NCBI GenBank assembly: GCA_964522605.1
Contig: CAZFWV010000093.1
Coordinates: forward strand, 1 to 21,036
Source of the DNA: CAVZLD01 sp964522605
GTDB lineage: Bacteria; Planctomycetota; Planctomycetia; Pirellulales; Pirellulaceae
Direction: 5' to 3'
DNA: 21,036 nucleotides
Part shown: positions 14,832 to 21,036 of the stretch, in pieces
Position numbering within the stretch: position 1 is the first letter of the stretch
Layout of the letters: every line of letters starts with the position of its first letter
Position numbers and translations under genes: made by a program
The notes under the pieces: generated by a model
What the model was told of the DNA's origin: nothing
What the model saw: the letters and a program-made list of their open reading frames with translations, nothing else
Databases searched by the model: none

Positions 14832-16328
14832 ATGAACGGATTTCTTATTCCTCGAAGCTGGACCGCGGTCCTCTTTCTGATCGCATGGACTCCAACGTCC
14901 ACAGCTTTCGCAGCGGAGCGATCCAATCTCGTCTTCTTTTTCGTGGACGATATGGGATGGCAAGATACGTCGGTTCCGTTTCATACGGAACCAACGCAAC
15001 TGAATCGAGATTACCGCACGCCGAATCTCGAGCGACTCGCGGAAGAAGGTCTTCTCTTTACCAATGCATATGCCTGTTCGATCTGCTCCCCTTCGCGGGT
15101 GAGTCTGATGACCGGGCTGAGCGCCGCCCGGCATGGGGTGACCTGCTGGACGCTTCGCAAAGATCAATCGCCCGAGGGAGATCATGCTCGGTTGCTGCCG
15201 TCCGCATGGAATCTGAACGGACTTCAGCCGTTGGGTTCCAACGTCGCTCGCAGTACCGAGGCACGCACGCTTCCCCAGATTCTTCGCGAGCATGGCTACC
15301 GCACGATCCACGCGGGCAAAGGGCATTTTGGCGCGAAGGACACTCCGGGCGCAGATCCTCGCAACCTGGGATTCGACATCAACATTGCGGGTTCCTACAT
15401 GGGTGGGCCCGGTTCCTATCACGGCGACAAGAATTTTTCAGCGCAATGGCGGGGCGGTGGTGACATCTGGGACATTCCGGGGTTGGAGAAGTATCACGGA
15501 CAGGAGATCAACTTGACCGAGGCAATCACGCGCGAAGCGATTGCGGCGGTCGAGCAGGCGGTTGCGGACCGGCAGCCGTTTTATCTCTACTTGTCGCATT
15601 ATGCCGTGCATGCACCGTGGGAAGAGGACCGCCGGTTCTATGGAAAATACGTTGATCAGCCCTGGGCGGAACTGAAGAAGCGATACGCTTCGATGCTCGA
15701 GAGCATGGATCATTCACTCGGCGATGTGATCACGACGATCCATCGGCTCGGGATCGCTGAGCAGACGATTATCGTGTTCATGTCCGACAACGGTTGTCCA
15801 AAACAGCTCCCGCCAAACTTGCCGCTTCGAGGCCACAAGATTTCGGGTTACGAAGGCGGGACCCGCGTGCCGCTGATCGTTTCCTGGCCCGGCCAGTCTC
15901 CTGCGAATCATCGCACCGACACGCCCGTCATCATCGAAGATATTTTCCCCACGTTCCTGGAGATGGCCGGCGTCCCGGAGATTCCGCAGACCGATGGAGT
16001 CAGTTTCACCGAGATCATCAAAAACCCAACCGCAGATCGTTCCACTCGACCACTTTTCTGGCACTATCCAAATCTCTATGACATGCCGCCATACAGTGCG
16101 ATTCGACTCGGTGAACTGAAATTGATCTACTGGTACGCGAGTCGAAAGATCGAGCTGTACGATCTGCAGCGCGACATCGGCGAGACGACAGACCTCGCCT
16201 CGCAACGGCCCGCCGAAGTGGAACGACTTGCACGGTTACTCTCCGACCACCTTCGCGACACCCAGGCGAAAATGTTGATCGATCCGTCAACCGGGCAGCC
16301 AGTTCCCTATCCGGACGAGGCAATGTAG
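14832..16328 (+). CDS. Secreted type I sulfatase
   Basis: A 498-residue exported sulfatase, distinct from its neighbour. The start at 14832 (MNGFLIPRSWTAVLFLIAWT) opens a clear signal peptide cut near AFA-AER. The frame is open upstream through repeat B, but those residues only translate the repeat. VFFFVDDMGW holds the metal-binding D39-D40, and C85-S-P-S-R in ACSICSPSRVSLMTG is the formylglycine site. Then follow LSHYAVHAPWEEDRRFYGKY, FMSDNGCPK as the second metal-binding set, and GYEGGTRVPLIVSWPG. The C-terminal part ends IELYDLQRDIGETTDLASQ. The ribosome-binding site is poor. Pairing with the divergent sulfatase suggests joint use on a sulfated glycan, but no glycosidase is next to them. 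Confidence 0.93.
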   Translation: MNGFLIPRSWTAVLFLIAWTPTSTAFAAERSNLVFFFVDDMGWQDTSVPFHTEPTQLNRDYRTPNLERLAEEGLLFTNAYACSICSPSRVSLMTGLSAARHGVTCWTLRKDQSPEGDHARLLPSAWNLNGLQPLGSNVARSTEARTLPQILREHGYRTIHAGKGHFGAKDTPGADPRNLGFDINIAGSYMGGPGSYHGDKNFSAQWRGGGDIWDIPGLEKYHGQEINLTEAITREAIAAVEQAVADRQPFYLYLSHYAVHAPWEEDRRFYGKYVDQPWAELKKRYASMLESMDHSLGDVITTIHRLGIAEQTIIVFMSDNGCPKQLPPNLPLRGHKISGYEGGTRVPLIVSWPGQSPANHRTDTPVIIEDIFPTFLEMAGVPEIPQTDGVSFTEIIKNPTADRSTRPLFWHYPNLYDMPPYSAIRLGELKLIYWYASRKIELYDLQRDIGETTDLASQRPAEVERLARLLSDHLRDTQAKMLIDPSTGQPVPYPDEAM

Positions 16329-16864
16329 AGGCAGTTTAACAGTCGCTGTACGGCGAGGTTGTTCGGAAAGGTTGTTCGGGAGGACGAGGCTGGGCTGATG
16401 CAAACCTGACAGACTCGTCCGTTGCGGAACCGATCCACTCCGGCTCCCCTCGCCGCGTTTCGGGGAGAGGGGCTTTCAACTCGCGACAATCCACGAGGAA
16501 ACTTGGGACTTTTCGATGCCGTGCCCCCTCATCCCCAGCCCTTCTCCCCCTGCAAAGCCGGGGGAGAAGGGAGCCAGGATGTACATATTCGCTTAACCCG
16601 GGGGCACCCATGCTAGCCACCCGCAAAAACCTGGAGAACGTGGCAGTAGTACATCGTTCAAACGCTTGTTATGCCGGGTTCGGCGAATGTTTACGCCAGG
16701 ATTTCGGTTTGTTCATTGCCTGCCAGGACTTCCCATGTTTCCGAGTCGAAAGCATTATCAACGGCCCAGCCTCGCACTCCCGGATTTGAAAAGCGCTCGA
16801 CGAGCCGCGCAAGAAGCATTGTTCCTCGATCGCCTCGACTCTTTCTTCGAAAGCAAAACGAACC
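16329..16864. other. Intergenic region with C/G-rich hairpin; no firm gene
   Basis: This 536-base gap contains a perfect hairpin (16539-16571) and a looser similar one near 16443-16474 (cggctcccctcgccg ... cggggagaggggc). On the minus strand a 42-codon frame (start 16819, stop 16691) reads MLLARLVERFSNPGVRGWAV and ends NEQTEILA. The residue mix looks protein-like and may be a gene remnant, but its ribosome-binding site (gagga only three bases from ATG) is poorly spaced and I do not recognise it. Confidence 0.45.
16539..16571. repeat. Perfect 12-bp-arm hairpin (cccttctccccc / gggggagaaggg)
   Basis: Arms 16539-16550 and 16560-16571 are exact inverse complements with a 9-base loop (tgcaaagcc). 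It lies in gene-free DNA 200 bases after the sulfatase stop and has no T-run behind it. It looks like a dispersed intergenic repeat; I see only one full copy in the window. Confidence 0.7.
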
Positions 16865-17194
16865 ATGCCATACAGCGAGAATCTCGCAGAGCGAATCCGC
16901 GGTCAGCTCGCCGGGCGAAGGAACTTCACCGAGAAGAAAATGTTCGGTGGGATCGGGTTTCTGCTTCACGGCAACATGTGCGTCGGGATCTGGAAGAACT
17001 CGCTCATCGCGCGAATTGGCCCCGCACGGTACGAAGAAGCCTTGCAACAGGAGTTCGTCGGTGAGTTTGACATCACCGGTCGAGCGATGAAGGGTTGGGT
17101 TGTCGTCGCCCCAGAAGGCATCGACGACGACGTCCAGTTACAGGAATGGATTGAGCGAGCCGTCACATTCGCTGAAACTCTGCGCCCAAAATAG
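16865..17194 (+). CDS. TfoX N-terminal-domain protein
   Basis: A 109-residue cytoplasmic protein that fits the stand-alone TfoX N-terminal domain (TfoX_N). The characteristic part is KKMFGGIGFLLHGNMCVGIW (residues 24-43), followed by the Arg/Gly pair region (IARIGPARYEEAL) and a late GWVVVAPEG segment. In gammaproteobacteria TfoX/Sxy promotes competence gene expression together with CRP. Short proteins carrying only this domain are widespread, and no competence role should be assumed here. The ribosome-binding site is weak. Oddly, its stop codon (tag 17192-17194) lies inside a 14-bp copy of the 3' end of the downstream tRNA gene, so its last residues or stop could have been supplied by an insertion event. 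No partner gene is visible on its left side. Confidence 0.85.
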   Translation: MPYSENLAERIRGQLAGRRNFTEKKMFGGIGFLLHGNMCVGIWKNSLIARIGPARYEEALQQEFVGEFDITGRAMKGWVVVAPEGIDDDVQLQEWIERAVTFAETLRPK

Positions 17195-17202
17195 GCCCGG
17201 AG
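17189..17202 (+). repeat. Candidate distal attachment site (copy of tRNA 3' end)
   Basis: AAATAGGCCCGGAG is identical to 19522-19535, which contains the last 11 bases of the minus-strand tRNA plus 3 flanking bases. The two copies are direct repeats 2333 bases apart and enclose the AbiE-like pair. The order is what tRNA 3'-end integration gives: complete tRNA at one end, short 3' copy at the other. Confidence 0.45.
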
Positions 17203-17304
17203 CGGCTCGGAGCAAAACCCGCACCGATGATCGCGAGAGGGGTTTTTCCACCCATTGTGGCGGGAACGCCGGGAGACCAAATAGCGACTCACGCCTATCT
17301 CATG

Positions 17305-17332
17305 TTGCAAACAATAACATATATGTTATATT
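17305..17332 (+). promoter_or_regulatory. Candidate promoter of the AbiE-like operon
   Basis: TTGCAA (17305-17310) and TATATT (17327-17332) resemble a -35/-10 pair with a 16-base spacer, and the -10 box ends 7 bases before the ATG. The segment is far more AT-rich than its surroundings. If the transcript starts just after the box, the mRNA would be leaderless or nearly so, which fits the absence of a ribosome-binding site. Confidence 0.4.
17314..17329. promoter_or_regulatory. Perfect 16-bp palindrome, candidate operator
   Basis: ATAACATATATGTTAT is its own inverse complement and lies between the candidate -35 and -10 boxes, 10 bases before the toxin start. AbiEi-type antitoxins are known to repress their own operon by binding inverted repeats in the promoter, so this is the natural candidate operator for the downstream winged-helix protein. 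Confidence 0.55.
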
Positions 17333-17339
17333 TAGCTAC

Positions 17340-18131
17340 ATGAATAGTACCATTGCGGCGACAGAGCGGATCCAGCTGCTTGCCGTGAGGATTCTCGCCA
17401 CCCATCCGGCGGGTCGCGGGCTCTGCTTGGTCGGCGGCTTTCGGTATCGGTTGCTCAATCAGAGTTCCCGCGCTTCCAACGATATTGACTTTCACTGGGG
17501 GGGAGACCTGCGAGAAAAGCAGATGGAAATCGTCGAGCTATTCCAGCGCAAGTTGTTGCCGGAGGTGAAACGACAGCTGGACTACGATGGTGACGTGCGG
17601 CCGGCGGGCAACCCCGCCACGGAATCGCCAGTCGTGCGAACGGTGGATTTGGCTTTCTACCGCGCCGCAGAGCCCAGAAGCCGAATCGAGATTCCAGTCG
17701 ATCTTCTGGGTGTCGAGTGTCTCGATCCGCCGATGGTTTGTACGGTGGAGGGCACCGTCGTCCTGACGGTATCCGATGCAGACATGATCGAGAGCAAGAT
17801 CCTTGCCTGCCTTGTCCGTCCTTTGCTTCAGGTTCGTGATGTTCTGGACATTTTCTTGTTCCAGGGCGCTCTTCGGCCGGACTCGCCTGGCCGTCTTTCG
17901 CAGAAACTGAGCAAGCTCGCGCTGTCGTCTGCCGAAGCCATCGAGAGCCTGCACAAGCTCTCGAACCATCGGACCGATCATGTCCGCGGGATCGAACGAC
18001 TGCTCGACGAACAGGTAACCCCGGCAGTGACAGCTAACCTCCGCGCGGCCGGTGGAGCCGCAATGATTTGGGATTCCGTCATGTCTCGACTCCATGACGT
18101 CCTTGCGAAGGCGAAGGAGGTGTCTCCGTGA
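17340..18131 (+). CDS. AbiEii/AbiGii-family nucleotidyltransferase toxin
   Basis: A 263-residue protein of the AbiEii/AbiGii toxin family (DNA-polymerase-beta-like nucleotidyltransferase fold). The catalytic core is visible: VGGF (31-34), then N47-D48-I-D50-F for the metal-binding Asp pair. Downstream come a basic/acidic helix, IEIPVDLLGVE near residue 117, and K153 in DMIESKILACL with R166-D167 and D170 in QVRDVLDIFLF, which matches the conserved Lys and Asp region of the family. Related MenT-type toxins add nucleotides to the tRNA acceptor stem; this family knowledge cannot be assumed for this member. The ATG at 17340 follows a palindromic AT-rich promoter and has no ribosome-binding site. 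The toxin comes before its antitoxin, overlapping it by four bases (gtga), which is the reverse of the classical AbiEi-AbiEii order. Confidence 0.82.
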   Translation: MNSTIAATERIQLLAVRILATHPAGRGLCLVGGFRYRLLNQSSRASNDIDFHWGGDLREKQMEIVELFQRKLLPEVKRQLDYDGDVRPAGNPATESPVVRTVDLAFYRAAEPRSRIEIPVDLLGVECLDPPMVCTVEGTVVLTVSDADMIESKILACLVRPLLQVRDVLDIFLFQGALRPDSPGRLSQKLSKLALSSAEAIESLHKLSNHRTDHVRGIERLLDEQVTPAVTANLRAAGGAAMIWDSVMSRLHDVLAKAKEVSP

Positions 18132-18733
18132 AGGCAAATGCATGGCGAGAGTACTTGCAGGAGCAGCGCGAAAGACATAGGAAGGTTCTGTTTACCGTGA
18201 CAGAACTGGCGAATGTCGCCGGTGTCTCGCCCGCCGCGTTGAACGTCGAGCTGGCACGGCTTCGACGTCAGGGGATTCTCGTGAGATGTGCCCACGGCCT
18301 CTATGGCATGCCGGATGCCGTTTCACCACAAGTCTTGGTTCCGGCAATTGACTCGCACGCCTACATCACCGGCCACTATGCGCTCTACAGTCACCAAATG
18401 GTGAACCAGATGCCTGCCACCATCACGTGCTTTACCGACCGCAGAAGCCCGCGGGCTCAGGAGCGAATTACATCCGTCGGGCGTTTAATCTTTGTATGTG
18501 TACGCAGTCGCGTGTATTCGCCAGTGCCGCAAGCGACCATCGCACCTCCGGCACAATCGCTCTGCGACTATGTTTATCTTGCGCGTCGTCACGGCGCCAA
18601 GCCCGAGGCTCTGGTCACATTCCGAAATCTCCAGCAGATTCACGCGGACGAGTTGACTCCGATTCTCGCGAGATACCCGGTTAGCGTGCAGAATCACGTT
18701 CAGCGATTAGCCCAAATATCTCATCCGCCGTAA
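18128..18733 (+). CDS. AbiEi-like antitoxin / winged-helix regulator
   Basis: A 201-residue protein with an N-terminal winged helix (residues about 20-61: LFTVTELANVAGVSPAALNV, then LRRQGILVRCAHGLYGMP) and a C-terminal domain (ITGHYALYSHQMVNQMPATI, then APPAQSLCDYVYLARRHG) of the kind seen in AbiEi-family antitoxins. It would bind DNA to repress the operon and neutralise the toxin, probably indirectly, as AbiE is described as a type IV system. The GTG at 18128 is preceded by an excellent aaggagg (18114-18120) and overlaps the toxin stop, so the antitoxin has strong, coupled translation while the toxin start has none. That imbalance favours antitoxin excess. Confidence 0.8.
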   Translation: MKANAWREYLQEQRERHRKVLFTVTELANVAGVSPAALNVELARLRRQGILVRCAHGLYGMPDAVSPQVLVPAIDSHAYITGHYALYSHQMVNQMPATITCFTDRRSPRAQERITSVGRLIFVCVRSRVYSPVPQATIAPPAQSLCDYVYLARRHGAKPEALVTFRNLQQIHADELTPILARYPVSVQNHVQRLAQISHPP

Positions 18734-19524
18734 CAGAAAAAAGAGAAAAGAAGAAACAACTCTGCCTCCCTTTTGGCGAGATAGGCAGCTTGGCGGCTTT
18801 ATCGAGTCTGTGAATCGACCGCTGACAGCCAGGGAACTGGGAATTGTCCGCCGTCTACTCGACCTCATTGGATGAGGGTGACAATGGGAAGATGCCGAAT
18901 GGATCCGGCGGACCGCTGAGCATTGGGGATTATCCCGGATATTTCCTCCGCCGTCGGTTGGAGGCCGTCGAGGCGAGTTGAAAGATGGGGCGTGGACGCT
19001 GGGTCGTTCGGATGGAGAGTGAACGAGTAACCACCGCGAGGCAATCGTCGTTCACAAATGACCGACACTAGCGTGTCACACAATCTGAGCCGTACGCGCT
19101 AGCGTCGGGCGCATTCGTCCGATGTTGGCATCGCCGTAACTTTGGAAGACCTGCGAAGGGCCTCCGGTCGCGCCCCAGGACGAACCGTCCTGAGTCACCC
19201 AATTGGTCGATCTAAGCGCAGTGCGGCAGGGCCGCAACCCAACGGGATGCTTCCGCACCCGGGTACGGGTCGCTCCCGTTGGTCGCTCGATTTCTTGCCG
19301 AGAGAACAACATGTTCACCGTTAGCAGTGCACCGGTCGTTTTCACCGCCCGCAATCCGGCAAGTCTGTTGGTGCCGGCGGTCACCGAACAGAACTACCAA
19401 TGGGCAGTCCGTTTCGCGGTGCAGCAACTGCACGCACCACGTCGCAAGGAGTCGCAGCGATCTCGTAAAACCGCAGGAATCGCGGCTTCTTGCGACTCAG
19501 TGCAAGCCGTTGCGACCCCAGAAA
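18734..19524. other. Intergenic region between antitoxin gene and tRNA; remnant and repeat A
   Basis: The first 100 bases after the antitoxin stop are purine-rich. At 18810-18875 a 21-codon GTG frame reads VNRPLTARELGIVRRLLDLI; this looks like the first residues of a real protein cut off by an early stop, so possibly a gene remnant. Repeat A copy 3 lies at 19216-19330. Longer frames, including one running into the tRNA, are artefacts. Confidence 0.45.
19216..19330 (-). repeat. Repeat A, copy 3 (minus strand)
   Basis: Read on the minus strand it matches copies 1 and 2 from tgcactgctaacggtg to ctgccgcactgcgc. Stem 2 is GGGTGC (19260-19255), loop GGAA, GCATCC (19250-19245), with one G-T wobble. 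Stem 1 has the same pairing as copy 1. Confidence 0.8.
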
Positions 19525-19597
<73 letters not shown>

Positions 19598-19612
19598 TGA
19601 TGCGTTTTTGGC

Positions 19613-19860
19613 CTATTTGTTTGCCATTGGTTTGCCAAACATGGCTTCCATCTTATCCGCGGCCGACTTTTCCATGGTCTCGATGACGCGGGAGTTATAG
19701 GTTCAAGGTCGTCTTCACCGATGCGTGGCCGAGCCGTTTCGCCACGCCCTCCGGGTGCTCACCGGCCTTCAAGAGTAAGGTGGCGTGAGTGTGCCGACAA
19801 GCATGGAACGTGACATCCGGTAAGCCAAGCTTCACGAGCATCGGCTTCCCCCTGCAAGAA
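19613..19860 (-). pseudogene. Tyrosine recombinase (phage-type integrase) C-terminal remnant, frameshifted
   Basis: On the minus strand a frame reads KLGLPDVTFHACRHTHATLL, then LKAGEHPEGVAKRLGHASVK and TTLNL before TAA at 19695-19697. This contains the box II signature of tyrosine recombinases (H-x-x-R and LGHAS). A one-base shift after CTATA restores the tail YSRVIETMEKSAADKMEAMF and a stop at 19613-19615, so one extra A in taactcc explains the break. The catalytic Tyr would be the Y of LYSRVI. Nothing upstream of about 19860 on this strand continues the gene, so the N-terminal two thirds are missing. It ends 15 bases from the tRNA 5' end, consistent with an old tRNA-linked mobile element. 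Confidence 0.75.
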
Positions 19861-21036
19861 CGAACAGCCCGATCGGCACTCGGCTGAGCACTGCGCTAGC
19901 TCCGTGTCTCAGCAGCCTTTCCGCAACCGCCATCGTAGCTCGCGCCGGCGAGCTACTCAAAACTCCACAAAAATGGTGCACATTCCGAACCTTGACTTGA
20001 AAAACGGGTGCTTTGACAACCCGCGAATGCAGGTTGGGAAACGTGCACGAATCGAGCTACTTCCGAGGCCCGTACGGGGCTTCTACTTCTGCCGGCACCC
20101 CCCAATTAGGTGTGGCGTTCCATTCTGCGGAAAACCGACGAAAACCGCTCACTCTCGCGTGAGGCCGATTGCCCTGTCCTCGTATAAAGAGCCAGTCGGC
20201 CAGGGGCGCGCGCATAGAAGAATCGCAATCTCATGAATTCAAAAGAATTGTGAGGCGCGCTGGCGGCGGATTGCGCTAGGGGGTGTGACGGAAGCCTAAG
20301 GGTTGTCCCGCAACCTCGGCCCAATTGAACGCAATCATCAAGAACTGAAACGCAGCGCAGCCTTCGGCCGCAACCCAAGGCGGTGCTGCCGTACTCGGCG
20401 CAATGGGTGTGCCACTTGGCTTTGCCAGTGTTCTCTTGGGTCGAGGAATAGCACTGGCAGAGCCAGTGGCACCCAGCGTTGTTGTTGCTCCTGGCCGGCG
20501 GCCTCTGCTTGCGACGGCGACGATAGTCAACCATGTTTACAACACTCAGTCGCGCCGCGTGGGGAAACCCCCCACCTACTGCAGAGTGCATTGACGGGTC
20601 CCAGCTTCTTGAGGCGGAGCAGTTGCGCGTTCCACAATAAAGGCTGCTTCAACACGATTGGGTGCTGCTGATGAAGACGCCACTATCGTCCACGGTTTTG
20701 CGTTCCCGGTGAGGGGGGCGCGAAACGTGGGTGATGGTGGCGTTTTTTGTTGCCAGTGAAGGAGACCGCACGCAAATCGAGCAAGCAGCCATTCGCCTAT
20801 TCCTTACTTGTGAAAACCTCAGAAAAAGTCACCGACAAAATCGGAGCTTTCTGAAGTCAGCGGCAGACGGCCCGGTCTGGTCGTAAACGGCTTAAATCGG
20901 AAGGCACTCTCGTGCGGACGTGGCTTTCCGCAAAGAACTCGGGCGGGAAAAAAGACCTCGCCTTTTCGTCATCTGCGGCGTTTTTCCTGTGACTTCCGGC
21001 TGCGCTTTCACAGACTAGAAGAAGAGGAAAGGGTGA
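19861..21036. other. About 1.2 kb of gene-free, probably decayed DNA
   Basis: Beyond the integrase remnant I find no frame with convincing residue composition, ribosome-binding site or known motif on either strand. Repeat B copy 3 occupies 20350-20475. The rest (20500-21036) shows no repeats shared with the window. It may be the decayed body of the element that carried the integrase, or a long regulatory gap of a gene beyond the window end. Confidence 0.5.
20350..20475 (-). repeat. Repeat B, copy 3 (minus strand)
   Basis: Read on the minus strand this is the 3' two thirds of repeat B. Arms are 20452-20472 and 20409-20430 (one extra T in the latter), then acacccattgcgccgag and the end ggttgcggccgaaggctgcg, matching copy 1 best. 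The 5' leader seen in copies 1 and 2 (gttgagttgtgtttctacc) is absent. Confidence 0.75.

Noticed and set aside
16691..17047. 118-codon minus-strand frame overlapping the TfoX-domain gene
   Set aside because: Its first two thirds are antisense to the TfoX-domain gene; only the last 42 codons look protein-like, and they are mentioned under the intergenic entry.
20941..20973. Hairpin ggcg ... cgcc followed by tttt near the window end
   Set aside because: Only four reliable pairs and a long loop; there is no gene upstream that it could terminate.

Overview
The window looks like a piece of a planctomycete-type chromosome. This is inferred from gene content: a secreted DUF1080 (3-keto-disaccharide hydrolase-like) protein, two secreted type I sulfatases with C-S-P-S-R sites, a CIA30-like secreted protein, moderately GC-rich DNA, and many short palindromic or cgcagaggc-type repeats between genes. 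No universal marker gene is present, so the phylum call is an inference. There is no rRNA, CRISPR array or intact transposase.

Left part (1-5192): a DUF1080 protein, a repeat-filled gap, an unrecognised secreted protein, a PLP-dependent trans-sulfuration enzyme, a class I SAM methyltransferase and, convergent to it, a CIA30-family protein. A long-stem hairpin lies between the last two genes. Centre (5670-11287): five same-strand, tightly spaced genes form a sugar operon: glycosyltransferase, RfbF-type glucose-1-phosphate cytidylyltransferase, NAD-dependent epimerase-like SDR, and two zinc-finger C-methyltransferase-like proteins. Together they suggest synthesis and transfer of a CDP-linked, C-methyl-branched sugar for a surface glycan. 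No 4,6-dehydratase gene is visible.

Right of centre (11288-16328): a repeat-rich gap; a secreted-protein gene on the minus strand split by one in-frame TGA with a perfect hairpin just after it; and two divergent sulfatase genes separated by a palindromic repeat.

Right part (16329-21036): a small TfoX-N-domain gene, an AbiE-like toxin/antitoxin pair in toxin-first order behind a palindromic AT-rich promoter, a minus-strand tRNA with CAT anticodon (probably tRNA-Ile2), a frameshifted tyrosine-recombinase remnant beside it, and about 1.2 kb without a credible gene. A 14-bp copy of the tRNA 3' end lies at the stop codon of the TfoX gene, in the right orientation to be the far attachment site of a small element carrying the toxin/antitoxin pair.

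Two families of dispersed repeats run through the gaps. Repeat A (about 110 bp, three copies) folds into two hairpins, one always capped by a GNRA tetraloop. Repeat B (about 150-200 bp, three copies plus a tail) has inverted termini and a long inner palindrome. They share a 3' module. The most unusual signals are repeat A, the att-like flanking of the toxin/antitoxin pair, the TGA-split gene and the incomplete CDP-sugar pathway. None is proven from sequence alone.
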